Shown here: positions 31,948 to 41,086 of the stretch, in pieces
Layout of the letters: every line of letters begins with the position of its first letter
Position numbering within the stretch: the first letter of the stretch is position 1
NCBI GenBank assembly: GCA_035532035.1
Contig: DATKRS010000024.1
Coordinates: 1 to 64,000 of the forward strand
Direction of reading: 5' to 3'
DNA from: Candidatus Dormiibacterota bacterium
Lineage (GTDB): Bacteria > Vulcanimicrobiota > Vulcanimicrobiia > Vulcanimicrobiales > Vulcanimicrobiaceae
DNA length: 64,000 nucleotides
The notes under the pieces: model-generated
What the model saw: only the letters and a program-made list of their open reading frames with translations
What the model was told of the DNA's origin: nothing
Database searches by the model: none
Program-made: the position numbers and the translations under genes

Positions 31948-34727
31948 TGAGCGACGCGCAGAGGCGCGACTATCGCGCGACGCTGAATCTTCCGGCGACG
32001 AGCTTTCCGATGCAGGCGGAGCTCGCGAAGCGCGAGCCCGCGCGCGTCGCGTGGTGGCGGGAGCAGCGAACCTTCGAGCGATGCCTGGAACGCAACGCGA
32101 GCGCGCTGCCGTGGATCCTTCACGACGGCCCGCCGTATGCGAACGGCGAGCTGCACATGGGGCATTTCTTGAACATGGTGCTCAAGGACGTGTTCGTGAA
32201 GATCGCGCTGCTCGACGGGAAGTGGGCGAAGTTCGTCCCCGGGTGGGACATGCACGGCCTGCCGATCGAGCTCGAGACGCTCAAACATCTTGGCATCACC
32301 GATTTCCATACCGTCGACGCGCTCGAGCTGCGGGCGCGCTGCAAGGAACGCGCCATCTACTGGTTCGAGCGCCAGCGCGACGTGCGCATGCGCATGGGAG
32401 TCTTCGCAGACTACGACCATGCCTATCGCACGATCGACCCGTCGTACGAGGCGGTCATCGTCGACACGCTCGCGGACCTCGCCGAGCGCAACCAAATCTA
32501 CAAGGGCTTGCGCGCGACGCTGTGGTGCTGGCACGACGAAACGGCTCTCGCGGAGGCCGAGATCGAGTACGAGAACAGGACGTCGCCGTCGATCTTCGTG
32601 CGCTTTGCGTTCGACGAGCGCCAGCGCGACGCGCTCGCGTCCGTGCTCGGCGTCGATCTCCCGCGCGAGAAGACGGCGGTGGTCGTCTGGACGACGACGC
32701 CGTGGACGCTTCCGGGAAACTCGGGCGTCGCGCTCCACCCGGACGCGGCGTACGCGCTCTACGATCTCGGCGACGAAGCGCTGCTCGTGGCCGAGGCGCT
32801 GGCGCCGGCGACGCTCGGCGAGCGGTACGCGGCGGCGAAGAAGATCGCCTCGACTACAGGCCGCAATCTGCGCGGGCTGCGGGCGCGCAATCCTCTCTTC
32901 GATCGCGATTCGGAGATCGTGCTCGCGGAGTACGTCGACCTCGAAACGGGAACGGGTGCGGTGCACACGGCGCCCGGACACGGTGCCGAAGACTTCGAGA
33001 CCGGCACGGCCAACGGGCTGGCGATTCGCAATCCGGTGGATGCCGCCGGGCACTTCACCGCGGAGGCCGGGCCGTACGCGGGTATGCAGATCTTCGACGC
33101 CAACGCGACGATCGTCGGCGATCTTCGCGCCAACGGTACGCTGCTGCGTGCGGAGGAGATCGTCCACTCGTACCCACACTGCTGGCGCTGCCACAATCCG
33201 GTGATCTTCCGCGCGACGTCTCAGTGGTTCATCGCGATGGATCGCAACGATCTGCGCGCGCGCGCGCTCGACGCGACGAACGGGGTCACGTACACTCCGC
33301 AATGGGGGCGCGAACGCCAGCGCCAGATGATCGAACGGCATCCCGAGTGGTGCATCTCGCGCCAGCGCACGTGGGGAACGCCGATTCCGGCGGTCACGTG
33401 CCTCGCGTGCGCGCAATCGGTTCTCGATCCGGCCGTTGCGCGCAATGCCGCGCGGCGCTTCGCGCAGGTGGGCGCCGATGCGTGGTGGCGCGACGCCGTC
33501 GCGACGTATCTGCCGGCGGGTTTTGCGTGTCCCTCCTGCGGCGGCACGGCCTTCGCCGCCGAGCGCGACATCGTCGACATTTGGTTCGAATCCGGCGTGA
33601 CGCATCTCGCGGTGCTCGGGCACGGCGGCCTGCCGTGGCCGTGCGATGCCGTGATCGAAGGAGGAGACCAGTACCGGGGCTGGTTCCGCAGCTCGCTCGT
33701 CATCGCGGCCGCGCTGCGCGGCGAGGCTCCCTATCGGCACGTCGTCAAGAACGGATGGGTCAACGACGAAGAGGGGCGTGCGATGTCGAAGTCGCGTGGT
33801 ACCGGCATCGACGCGCGCGACGCGATGGATCGGTACGGCGCCGACGTGCTGCGTCTGTGGGCCGCGTCCGTGGAGTTCGTCGACGACGTGCGATTCGGCC
33901 CGAACGTCGTGGCGCAGGTCGGGCGCGTCTATCGGAACGTTCGCAATCGCATCCGGTTCATGCTCGGCAACATCGGGGATCTCGCGCCGGAGGCGATCGT
34001 CGAGCGCGCCGACCTGCCGCCGCTGGACGCGCTCGCCGATGAATACGCGGCACAGAAGCTCGGCGAAATCGCCGACTTGTACGACGTCGCGGACATTCAC
34101 GGCGCGTATCTCGCGCTCGTCGAGCTCGAGAGCGGGCTCTCGGCGCTCTACTTCGACGCGGTGAAGGACCCGCTCTATTCGCGTGCCGCCGGCGATCCTC
34201 GCCGCCGTGCGGCTCAGTCCGTGCTCTTTCGCATCTTGCGCGGCTTTCTCGCCGCGGTCGCACCCGTGCTTTCGTTCACCGCCGAGGAGGCGTGGCAAGC
34301 CGTGCCGGAGCCGCTGCGTGCGCAAGCCGGCTCGGTTTTCGACCTGCGCTTCGTCCGCGCGATCGCCCGCGATGCCGGGGCGGCGCAGCAATGGGCGGCG
34401 CTGCGAGCGCTGCGCGCGGCCGTTGCGGCAAATGCCGAGTACCGCGATTTCGAAGCCAAGGCGATCGTGCAGATGTCGCCGGAGCAGCGCGAGCGCTTGG
34501 CGAGGTTCGGCGACGACGACCTGCGCGAAGCGCTGGTCGTCTCACAGATCGAGATTCGCCTCTCGAATACGCACGCGACGGCTCCCACGGTCGGCATCAT
34601 TGCCGCCGAAGGCGAGAAGTGCGCGCGATGCTGGAAGTACCGGCGGCTCGGTGGCGATGCGGCGCACCCGTCGATCTGCGACGAGTGCGCCGTCGTCGTC
34701 CGCGAGCTTGAAAGGCGCGCCCGCTAG
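31947..34727 (+). CDS. ileS: isoleucyl-tRNA synthetase
   Basis: The 926-residue class I synthetase charges tRNA-Ile and edits valine. The ATP-binding HIGH-type motif is PPYANGELHMGHFLN; the KMSKS-type loop is GRAMSKSRGTGIDARDA. The CP1 editing domain contains VVVWTTTPWTLPGNSGVA and GTGAVHTAPGHGAEDFE. The C-terminal zinc finger is CARCWKYR ... CDEC, as in the bacterial type 1 enzyme. Its ATG shares one base with the csaB stop. There is no T-box before it; expression follows the operon promoter. It overlaps the convergent YXWGXW gene by 4 nt at its end. Confidence 0.97.
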   Translation: MSDAQRRDYRATLNLPATSFPMQAELAKREPARVAWWREQRTFERCLERNASALPWILHDGPPYANGELHMGHFLNMVLKDVFVKIALLDGKWAKFVPGWDMHGLPIELETLKHLGITDFHTVDALELRARCKERAIYWFERQRDVRMRMGVFADYDHAYRTIDPSYEAVIVDTLADLAERNQIYKGLRATLWCWHDETALAEAEIEYENRTSPSIFVRFAFDERQRDALASVLGVDLPREKTAVVVWTTTPWTLPGNSGVALHPDAAYALYDLGDEALLVAEALAPATLGERYAAAKKIASTTGRNLRGLRARNPLFDRDSEIVLAEYVDLETGTGAVHTAPGHGAEDFETGTANGLAIRNPVDAAGHFTAEAGPYAGMQIFDANATIVGDLRANGTLLRAEEIVHSYPHCWRCHNPVIFRATSQWFIAMDRNDLRARALDATNGVTYTPQWGRERQRQMIERHPEWCISRQRTWGTPIPAVTCLACAQSVLDPAVARNAARRFAQVGADAWWRDAVATYLPAGFACPSCGGTAFAAERDIVDIWFESGVTHLAVLGHGGLPWPCDAVIEGGDQYRGWFRSSLVIAAALRGEAPYRHVVKNGWVNDEEGRAMSKSRGTGIDARDAMDRYGADVLRLWAASVEFVDDVRFGPNVVAQVGRVYRNVRNRIRFMLGNIGDLAPEAIVERADLPPLDALADEYAAQKLGEIADLYDVADIHGAYLALVELESGLSALYFDAVKDPLYSRAAGDPRRRAAQSVLFRILRGFLAAVAPVLSFTAEEAWQAVPEPLRAQAGSVFDLRFVRAIARDAGAAQQWAALRALRAAVAANAEYRDFEAKAIVQMSPEQRERLARFGDDDLREALVVSQIEIRLSNTHATAPTVGIIAAEGEKCARCWKYRRLGGDAAHPSICDECAVVVRELERRAR

Positions 34728-35032
34728 CAACGCCAGAAGCCGTCGCGCCAGGAGTAGCCGCGCCAGGTACGGACCCAGTGCCCCGGGACCCAGCCGCAGC
34801 CGCGGCGCCTGCCCGACCAGTAGCCGCCTGTCCAGACCCAGCGCCCTCGCCAAGCCCAGTGACCGCCGATCCACACGTATCCAGGATGGGGACGCGGCGG
34901 CTCGTACTCGCGGCGCGGTGCCGGAGGCGGGCCGACGCGTACGTAGATCTGGGCCGACGCCGGCGCCAAACCCAAGCCGGTGAGTCCGGAGAGCCCGGAG
35001 ATGAAGGCGAGTGCTAGGAAGAGTCTCTTCAC
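34724..35032 (-). CDS. exported YXWGXW-repeat protein
   Basis: The 102-residue protein starts at GTG 35032, five bases behind a strong AAGGAGG. A signal peptide (KRLFLALAFISGLSGLTGLG ... ASAQ) is followed by a Pro/Arg-rich linker and repeats of aromatic residues spaced by Gly (HPGYVWIGGHWAWRGRWVW, TGGYWSGRRRGCGWVPGHW). This is the pattern of YXWGXW repeat (BcpO-related) proteins. The protein is periplasmic or outer-membrane associated with no defined role. It ends inside the last codons of ileS on the opposite strand. Confidence 0.85.
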   Translation of the reverse strand: MKRLFLALAFISGLSGLTGLGLAPASAQIYVRVGPPPAPRREYEPPRPHPGYVWIGGHWAWRGRWVWTGGYWSGRRRGCGWVPGHWVRTWRGYSWRDGFWRC

Positions 35033-35086
35033 GTAAACCTCCTTCGTACGGTGCGTCCGCTGGAGCATCCCGGCGTTCTCGGGATT

Positions 35087-36205
35087 CTACGATTCCAGCG
35101 ATGCCTTGGTTGCTCTCTCTACCGTTCCCCGATAGAAGCTCGCCCAATCCCCGGCTTCGATTGCCGACCGTGCCTCGTCCATCAGCGCGTTCAAGAGATA
35201 CACGTTGTGGTACGAGAGCAGGCGCGGACCGAGCATCTCGTTCGCGCGGAAGAGATGCGCGAGGTACGCGCGCGTGAACGTCGTGCAGACCGCGCAAGAG
35301 CAGTCGCGATCGATCGGCGAGAGGTCGCGCGTGAAGGCCGCGTTGCGAATGTGGAACTCACCGTCGCGCGTCATCGCGCGTCCGTTGCGCCCGCAGCGCG
35401 TTGGGTAGACGCAGTCGAACATGTCGATGCCGCAATCGACGGCGAGCAGAACGTCGCGAACCGTTCCGACGCCCATCAAATACCGCGGCCGATCCTGGGG
35501 CAGCAGCTCGGCGCAGAACCGCGCTGCGGTCTCCATCTCTGCGCGCGTCTCGCCGACCGAGAGCCCGCCGATCGCATAGCCGTCGAAGTCCAGCGCGACC
35601 AGCTCGCGCGCGCTGCGCTCGCGCAACGCGCGGTCCAACCCGCCTTGCACGATGCCGAATACCGCGGTCGCATCGCGCGTGCGCGCCTCGAGCGAGCGAC
35701 GTGCCCAGCGCGTCGTGAGCGCGACGGCGCGCTCGAGCTCGCCGGGGCTCGCCGGAAGCCGCACGCAGACGTCGAGCGCCATCGCGATGTCGACGCCGAG
35801 CGCCTCTTCGAACGCGATCACGGTTTCGGGCGTGAAACGATGCGGGCTGCCGTCGAGGTGCGACGCGAAGGTGACGCCGTCGTCGTCGAGCGTTCGGCGC
35901 TCGCGCAAGCTGAAGATTTGAAACCCGCCGGAGTCGGTGAGGATCGGGCCGTCCCAGGCCATGAAGCGATGGAGGCCGCCGGCGGCGGCGACGATCTCGC
36001 GTCCCGGTCGTAGCCAGAGATGGTACGTGTTGGCCAGCACGATCTGCGTTCCGGCCTCGCGCAGTTCGTGCGGCGTCAAGCCCTTGACCGTGGCCGCCGT
36101 TCCAACCGGCATGAACGCCGGCGTTTCGACGATGCCGTGTGCGGTGCGCAGCGTTGCGCGCCGCGCGAGGCCGTCGCGCGCGCGAACGCCGAACTGCAGG
36201 CTCAC
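35087..36205 (-). CDS. tgt: queuine tRNA-ribosyltransferase
   Basis: The 372-residue TIM-barrel enzyme exchanges guanine-34 for preQ1 in GUN-anticodon tRNAs. Motifs: TPAFMPVGTAATVKGLTP, LTDSGGFQIFSL (first catalytic Asp), FGIVQGG, GVGTVRDVL and FDCVYPTRCGRNG (nucleophile Asp region). The zinc site is CSCAVC with the His of LLSYHN. The GTG start at 36205 overlaps the rluD stop (GTGA). No queuosine synthesis genes are in view. It ends the minus-strand run ccdA-lspA-rluD-tgt. Confidence 0.95.
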   Translation of the reverse strand: MSLQFGVRARDGLARRATLRTAHGIVETPAFMPVGTAATVKGLTPHELREAGTQIVLANTYHLWLRPGREIVAAAGGLHRFMAWDGPILTDSGGFQIFSLRERRTLDDDGVTFASHLDGSPHRFTPETVIAFEEALGVDIAMALDVCVRLPASPGELERAVALTTRWARRSLEARTRDATAVFGIVQGGLDRALRERSARELVALDFDGYAIGGLSVGETRAEMETAARFCAELLPQDRPRYLMGVGTVRDVLLAVDCGIDMFDCVYPTRCGRNGRAMTRDGEFHIRNAAFTRDLSPIDRDCSCAVCTTFTRAYLAHLFRANEMLGPRLLSYHNVYLLNALMDEARSAIEAGDWASFYRGTVERATKASLES

Positions 36206-37098
36206 GTCTGCTCGAGCATCGCCCGTGCGCGCGCGTACGATGCGGGCGGCTCGACCTCGAACGCCATCGGTTCGCGCGTTCGTGGATGCTGGAAGGCGAG
36301 CCGCCACGCGTGCAAAGCTTGCCCGGGCAAACCGAAGCGCGGCTCTTCGTGTCCGTACAACGGATCGTTCAGCAGCGGGTGCCTCATGGCAGCCGCATGG
36401 ACGCGAATCTGGTGCGTCCGGCCGGTTTCGAGCGTAAACGAAAGCTCCGCATGCCGCTTCCACGCGTCGCGCACGGCGTAATTGGTCACCGCGGGCTTTC
36501 CCGCGGCGACGACGGCGTATTTGAAACGGTTGTGCGGATCGCGGCCGATGGGACCGTCGATGCGGCCGCGCGCATGTTCCGGAACGCCGTGCACGAGACC
36601 GAGATACTCGCGCGTCACGCGCCGCGCCATCATCGCCTTGCCGAGCCGGCGCAACGCCTCCTCGTTCTTCGCCACGACGAGCAGCCCCGACGTGTCGCGG
36701 TCGAGGCGGTGGACGAGGCCCGCGCGCAGCGGGTCGCCGGGCAAGCTGCCGGCGTGTGCGAGCAGCGCGTTGACGAGCGTGCCGCCCGGCGCGCCGTGCG
36801 CGGGATGCGTCACCATGCCGGCGGCCTTGTCGACGACGATCACGTCGTCGTCTTCGAACACGACGTGCAACGCGATCGGCTCTGCGACGGCGACGAGCGG
36901 GACGCGCTGCGGGATCTCGAAGGTCAGCACGTCGCCCGCGTCGAGCACGCGGCTGGGCTTCGATGCCTCGCCGTTGACGCGCAGCAGGCCGTCGCGTGCC
37001 GCTTGCGTGACGAGCGAACGGGAGGCTCCGGAGAGGCGCGCGCACAGGACGTCGGCGCGTAGGCCGGCCTCGTCAGCGTTGACGGCGTGGGGTGACAC
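36202..37098 (-). CDS. rluD: RluD-family 23S rRNA pseudouridine synthase
   Basis: The 298-residue protein has an N-terminal S4 RNA-binding domain (RADVLCARLSGASRSLVTQA, LRVNGEASKPSRVLDAGD). A catalytic domain follows with IVVDKAAGMVTHPAHG, LVHRLDRDTSGLLVVAKN (catalytic Asp) and LETGRTHQIRVHAAAMRHP. It isomerises uridines in large-subunit rRNA. The GTG start at 37098 overlaps the end of lspA by 26 nt, the common lspA-rluD order in Gram-positive-type operons. Its stop overlaps the tgt start. Confidence 0.95.
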   Translation of the reverse strand: MSPHAVNADEAGLRADVLCARLSGASRSLVTQAARDGLLRVNGEASKPSRVLDAGDVLTFEIPQRVPLVAVAEPIALHVVFEDDDVIVVDKAAGMVTHPAHGAPGGTLVNALLAHAGSLPGDPLRAGLVHRLDRDTSGLLVVAKNEEALRRLGKAMMARRVTREYLGLVHGVPEHARGRIDGPIGRDPHNRFKYAVVAAGKPAVTNYAVRDAWKRHAELSFTLETGRTHQIRVHAAAMRHPLLNDPLYGHEEPRFGLPGQALHAWRLAFQHPRTREPMAFEVEPPASYARARAMLEQT

Positions 37099-37603
37099 GT
37101 AGCGTCGATAGCAAAAGGAGAACTACGCCGATCGTAATGCACGAATCGGCGACGTTGAACGTGAAGCGCCAGATATCGGGAAAACGGTAGAAGTCGATGA
37201 AGTCGACGACGTACCCGAAGTGCACGCGGTCGATGATGTTCGAGACCGCGCCGCCCAGGATGAGCCCGAACGCGACGCGCACGAGCGTGGATCGCTCGGC
37301 CGCATCGCGAAAGCTCAGCCAGAAAACCGCAAGCACGACGAGCGCCATGCCGACGAGCAAAAACGCATTGCTGCCGAGCAGCCCGAAGGCCCCGTGGTAG
37401 TTCGGCTCGGGCGCGATGCGCAGCCAACCCGGGATGACGTCCTTGTGCCCGCACCACGGAATGCATTGGCCGTCGAAGTAGAGATGCGTGATGACGTAGC
37501 GTTTCGACAGCTGGTCGGCGATCAAGACCGCAACGGCAATGAAGCCGATCGCGGCGACGCGGAGGCTGCTTGCGCGCGGGCTAGAGCTTGGGGACTGGGA
37601 CAA
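37073..37603 (-). CDS. lspA: lipoprotein signal peptidase
   Basis: The 176-residue membrane aspartyl protease removes signal peptides from prolipoproteins. Segments: IGFIAVAVLIADQLSKRYVI, PNYHGAFGLL, then the catalytic aspartates in VSNIIDRVHFGYVVDFIDFY and FNVADS. No ATG or GTG exists near the N-terminus. The best start is TTG 37603, about 10 nt behind AGGATGG and overlapping the end of ccdA by 23 nt. This gives a short Ser-rich cytoplasmic tail before the first helix. With lgt just across on the other strand, the two key lipoprotein-maturation steps are encoded together. Confidence 0.92.
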   Translation of the reverse strand: MSQSPSSSPRASSLRVAAIGFIAVAVLIADQLSKRYVITHLYFDGQCIPWCGHKDVIPGWLRIAPEPNYHGAFGLLGSNAFLLVGMALVVLAVFWLSFRDAAERSTLVRVAFGLILGGAVSNIIDRVHFGYVVDFIDFYRFPDIWRFTFNVADSCITIGVVLLLLSTLRVTPRRQR

Positions 37604-38309
37604 AGCGATAGAACCATCCTGCGACGTTGAGGAATGCGTCGTTCGCGAGCACGAGCCCGACCGCGACGAGAAACGCACCGGCGACAAACTCGATCGCACC
37701 GAGCGCGCGCCGCACGCGAGCGAGCCACGGAAGGATCGCGTCGATGGCGGCTGCCACGAGAAGGAACGGCACGGCGAGCCCGAGGGAGTAGCACAGGAGC
37801 AGGAACGCCGCCATGCCGTTGTGCTGCTGGGAGGCGAGCGCGAGTATCGCTGCGAGAATCGGCCCGATGCACGGCGTCCACCCGGCAGCGAATGCAATGC
37901 CGACGATGAGGGACGTCCATAGCGTGCGTCGCTCGTGCGCCACCTGCACGCGCGTGTCGCGCATGATGAACGGGATGCGTTTGATCATGCCCATCATCTG
38001 CAGGCCGAGCACGATGACGACGATGCCGCCGATCTCGGCGATCACGCGCCGGTTCGCGCCGAGTAGCGCGCCGAGCTCGCTTGCGGTGAGGCCTAGGACG
38101 ATGAAGACGATCATGAACCCGGCGATGAATGCCGCGGCGTGCGGAAGCGCGCGTGCGGCTGCGCGCTCGCCCTCGCGCAGCTCTTCGAGGCTCTCGCCCG
38201 TGAGCAACGAGAGATACGCCGGTACGAGCGGCAGCACGCACGGCGACACGAACGATACGAGCCCGGCAACGAACGCGATGCCGGCCGAAAGGGGGGCGGT
38301 CGAGGTCAT
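37581..38309 (-). CDS. ccdA: CcdA-type thiol-disulfide transporter
   Basis: The 242-residue protein has six or seven membrane segments and the two redox cysteines of the DsbD transmembrane domain family: SFVSPCVLPLVPAYLSLL and AAGWTPCIGPILAAIL. It moves electrons from cytoplasmic thioredoxin to extracytoplasmic thiols, for example in cytochrome c maturation or disulfide repair. A periplasmic thioredoxin partner is not adjacent. It is divergent from lgt, with 56 bases between the start codons, and overlaps lspA downstream. Confidence 0.93.
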   Translation of the reverse strand: MTSTAPLSAGIAFVAGLVSFVSPCVLPLVPAYLSLLTGESLEELREGERAAARALPHAAAFIAGFMIVFIVLGLTASELGALLGANRRVIAEIGGIVVIVLGLQMMGMIKRIPFIMRDTRVQVAHERRTLWTSLIVGIAFAAGWTPCIGPILAAILALASQQHNGMAAFLLLCYSLGLAVPFLLVAAAIDAILPWLARVRRALGAIEFVAGAFLVAVGLVLANDAFLNVAGWFYRFVPVPKL

Positions 38310-38365
38310 CGGCTGCCAGAAGTTGGCTTGCAGGTCGCCTCGCGCCTGTCAAACAAACCGGGCGC

Positions 38366-39223
38366 ATGCACCAATGGTTCTCGTACCCGAACATCGACCC
38401 GATCGCAATCCATATCGGGCGCTTCGGGATCCACTGGTACGGCATCTCCTATCTGGTCGGCTTCCTCTGCGTCTACCTTTGGATGAGCCGCCCGGCCGCG
38501 TTGCGCCGCCTGGGCCTCACGCGCGAGCAGGTGCAGGATTTCATCTTCTACGCCGTGATCGGCGTGTTGATCGGCGGGCGGCTGCTCTTCGTGATCGCCG
38601 ACATGCTCACACCCACCCAGAGCGGCGGGCACAGCGCTGCGTTCTACTTCCAGAACCCGATCAATCTCATCGCGGTCTGGCAAGGCGGCATGGCGTTCCA
38701 CGGCGGGCTCATCGGCGTCATCGTCGCGATCTACCTCTTCGTGCGCAAGCACCCGGGCTTGACGATGACCGCGCTCGCCGACGAGATCGTCATGCTCGTG
38801 CCGATCGGCATCGCGTTGACGCGGGTCGTCAACTTCATCAACGACGAGCTATGGGGGCGCGTCTGCGTTCCCAATCATCCGTATTGCATCGTCTTTCCGA
38901 GCGCGCCGCTGGTCAGCGGAATCAACCTTCCTCGCTATCCGTCGCAGCTCTTCGAGGCGGTGCTCGACATCGCCACGCTGCCGATCCTGCTGCTCGTCTA
39001 TCGCGCGAAGCCGCGCAACGGCGTCGTCGCGTGGACGTGGTTTCTTCTCTACGGCATCACGCGCTCGGTTGCAGAGATCTGGCGTGAGCCGGGGATCCTC
39101 GTCTTCGGCGTCGTCACCGGTGGGCAGCTCCTCGCGTTGCCGATGATTGCGATCGGGGCCGCCGGCATCTGGTACTGCGCCACGCGCGGCCGGCCACAGG
39201 AGCACGTCGAACGAACGGCGTGA
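38366..39223 (+). CDS. lgt: prolipoprotein diacylglyceryl transferase
   Basis: The 285-residue, seven-segment membrane enzyme transfers diacylglycerol from phosphatidylglycerol to the lipobox Cys. Motifs: HWYGISYLVGFL near residue 23, VWQGGMAFHGGLIGVI with the conserved His, TRVVNFINDELWGR (family signature) and PRYPSQLFEAVLD. The length is normal. GTG of yggS overlaps its stop. It opens the run lgt-yggS-sepF-divIVA, linking envelope maturation to division. Confidence 0.95.
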   Translation: MHQWFSYPNIDPIAIHIGRFGIHWYGISYLVGFLCVYLWMSRPAALRRLGLTREQVQDFIFYAVIGVLIGGRLLFVIADMLTPTQSGGHSAAFYFQNPINLIAVWQGGMAFHGGLIGVIVAIYLFVRKHPGLTMTALADEIVMLVPIGIALTRVVNFINDELWGRVCVPNHPYCIVFPSAPLVSGINLPRYPSQLFEAVLDIATLPILLLVYRAKPRNGVVAWTWFLLYGITRSVAEIWREPGILVFGVVTGGQLLALPMIAIGAAGIWYCATRGRPQEHVERTA

Positions 39224-39909
39224 GCACCGTTTGCGGCTACGCCGCGCTGCGTGCCGCGGTCGATGCCGAGGCCCGTGCCTGCGGACGAGATCCGCATAGC
39301 GTCACGCTCGTCGGGGTGGCGAAGCGCCAGCCGGTGGAAGCGGTGGCGCAGGCAATCGCCGCCGGGCTGAAAGACGTCGCCGAAAACTACGTCCAGGAGG
39401 CGCGCCTCGCGTTTGCGCGGCTGCCGCCGGTGCGGCGCCATTTCGTCGGCCACGTGCAGACGAACAAGGCCAAGGCCCTCGTCGAGCTTTTCGACGTCGT
39501 GCAGAGCGTCGACCGCCTTGACGCAGGCCTTGCGCTCGCCGTCGCCGCCGAGCGCGCGGGGCGCGTGCTTCCGGTGCTGATTCAGCTCAACGTCTCGGCG
39601 GCCGAGCGGTTCGGCTGCCCTCCCTCAGAGGGTGAGCGCCTTGCCGAGCAGTTGCGCGCCCGGGAGGCGCTTCGCGTCGATGGCGTCATGGCGATCGGAC
39701 CGCTCGCCGCCGACCGCCGCGCGATAGCCGAAGCTTTCGCGCTCGCCGCAAAGACGTTTGCGCAGATAGGTGGAAGTACGCTCTCGATGGGAATGTCGGG
39801 AGACTGGCGCGAGGCAGTGCGCGCGGGCTCGACGATGCTGAGGATAGGGACGGCACTGTTCGGCGAACGGGGTCCCGTGCTGCGGAGTCAGCGTGGGGGC
39901 GCGCAGTGA
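39220..39909 (+). CDS. yggS: YggS/PLPBP family pyridoxal-phosphate-binding protein
   Basis: The 229-residue protein controls free PLP levels. Motifs: VTLVGVAKRQPVEAVAQAI (PLP lysine in VAKRQ; most relatives have VSKTKP), VAENYVQEA, HFVGHVQTNKAK, VQSVDR, STLSMGMSGD and RIGTALFGER (phosphate site). It is an alanine-racemase-fold barrel without known catalytic activity. The location just before sepF is the standard Terrabacteria arrangement (ylmE-sepF). GTG 39220 overlaps the lgt stop. Confidence 0.93.
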   Translation: MSTVCGYAALRAAVDAEARACGRDPHSVTLVGVAKRQPVEAVAQAIAAGLKDVAENYVQEARLAFARLPPVRRHFVGHVQTNKAKALVELFDVVQSVDRLDAGLALAVAAERAGRVLPVLIQLNVSAAERFGCPPSEGERLAEQLRAREALRVDGVMAIGPLAADRRAIAEAFALAAKTFAQIGGSTLSMGMSGDWREAVRAGSTMLRIGTALFGERGPVLRSQRGGAQ

Positions 39910-39939
39910 CGTCGAGGCCGCGAAGCAAAGGGGGATGCA

Positions 39940-40347
39940 ATGTTTGAGAAAATCGGCTCGTTCTTCTCGTTGCGTGACGAAGAAAGCGAGGAGTATTACG
40001 AAGACGAGGAATCCCCGGGCCCTTCGCGGGTCGTTCCCCTCTCGAAGGGAGGGCGCCGCCAAGGCGTCGAGGTCGGGCTCTTCTCGCCCCGCAGCTTCCA
40101 AGACGTCGTCGAAATCGCAGACGCGTTGCGCGGCAAGCACGTCGTGATCGTCAATCTGCAGAATGCGGACCGCTCGCTCTTGCAGCGCGTCGTCGATTTC
40201 ACGTCCGGCGTCGCCTACACGATCGACGGCAAGATTCAAAAGCTGGCAGAGTCGATCTATCTCGTCGTGCCCGCAGGCGTCGTCGTGAACGCGGACGGAA
40301 TGCGCGATGCGATGATGGCCGGTACCCTCGAGTTCGTGACGAAGTAA
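39940..40347 (+). CDS. sepF: cell-division protein SepF
   Basis: The 135-residue FtsZ-binding membrane anchor of the divisome starts with the amphipathic membrane-binding segment MFEKIGSFFSL. An acidic linker (EESEEYYEDEE) and the globular SepF domain follow: VVEIADALRGKHVVIVNLQ, RSLLQRVVDFTSGVAYTIDG and IYLVVPAGVVV. All elements are present. It follows yggS by 30 nt and precedes divIVA by 6 nt. Presence of SepF is a Terrabacteria marker. Confidence 0.95.
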   Translation: MFEKIGSFFSLRDEESEEYYEDEESPGPSRVVPLSKGGRRQGVEVGLFSPRSFQDVVEIADALRGKHVVIVNLQNADRSLLQRVVDFTSGVAYTIDGKIQKLAESIYLVVPAGVVVNADGMRDAMMAGTLEFVTK

Positions 40348-40353
40348 AGGGCT

Positions 40354-40911
40354 GTGAGCATGCAAAAGATTACGCCGGTCGACATCCAGCACAAGACCTT
40401 CAAGCGGGCGCTGCAAGGCTACGACCGCGCCGAGGTCGATCAGTACTTGGACGAGGTCATCGAGTCGATGGAGGACGGCGCGACCTATCGCGCCGCGCTC
40501 GAAGCGGAGATCGCCGATCTCAAGGAGCGCATCAGTCATTTCAAAGCGATGGAAGAGTCGCTCCACAATACCCTCGTGCTCGCGCAGCGCACGGCGGACG
40601 AGGTCAAGGCGTCAGCGCACAAAGAATCGGATTTGATCAAGGAGCAGGCGCGTCTGGCGGCCGAGCGCGAGATCGCCGGGTACAACGAAGCGATCTCCGA
40701 AGTGCGGCGCGAGCACCAGCGCTCGATCGAGGAAACGGAGAAGACGCGCAGCGAGCTGCGCAGCCTGCTGATGACGCACCTGTCGTTGCTGGAGAAGAGT
40801 CCTTCAGGAGCCTCCTCGCGCGGCGAGCGGCGCACCGTCGCCGAAACCGTGAACGGCGAGATCGGCGGCGAAGAGCTCGAGGTCGAGATCGACCGCGTCA
40901 AGACGTTCTAG
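40354..40911 (+). CDS. divIVA: DivIVA domain protein
   Basis: The 185-residue coiled-coil protein senses membrane curvature and marks division sites or poles. The N-terminal DivIVA domain is ITPVDIQHKTFKRALQGYDR followed by AEVDQYLDEVIESM. A long coiled coil spans about residues 45-150 (AALEAEIADLKERISHF ... RSELRSLL), and an acidic tail follows. GTG 40354 or ATG 40360 can serve as start. It is last in the lgt-yggS-sepF-divIVA run. Confidence 0.93.
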   Translation: MSMQKITPVDIQHKTFKRALQGYDRAEVDQYLDEVIESMEDGATYRAALEAEIADLKERISHFKAMEESLHNTLVLAQRTADEVKASAHKESDLIKEQARLAAEREIAGYNEAISEVRREHQRSIEETEKTRSELRSLLMTHLSLLEKSPSGASSRGERRTVAETVNGEIGGEELEVEIDRVKTF

Positions 40912-41086
40912 CCGCCCAGCGCCCGCGGCTCCGACTCGAACGACTTCCCTTTAGGGGCAAATCGGGCAGGCTCAGATCGAGGTGCTTGTTCCGCTTCAAA
41001 ACTTCAGGAGACCACGCGACCGCGCTTGAACTTTACACCCGGTGCCGGGTTATCTTACTCAGTGGGCTTCACCCTATGCTCGCCTC

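Noticed and set aside
39940-40911. Possible ftsZ/ylm neighbours expected next to sepF-divIVA
   Set aside because: Only yggS, sepF and divIVA are present; no ftsZ, ylmG or ylmH is found before the putative TA module.
40909-40931. AGCCGC/GCGGCT hairpin after divIVA as terminator
   Set aside because: The stem is only six pairs with a long loop and no T-run follows.
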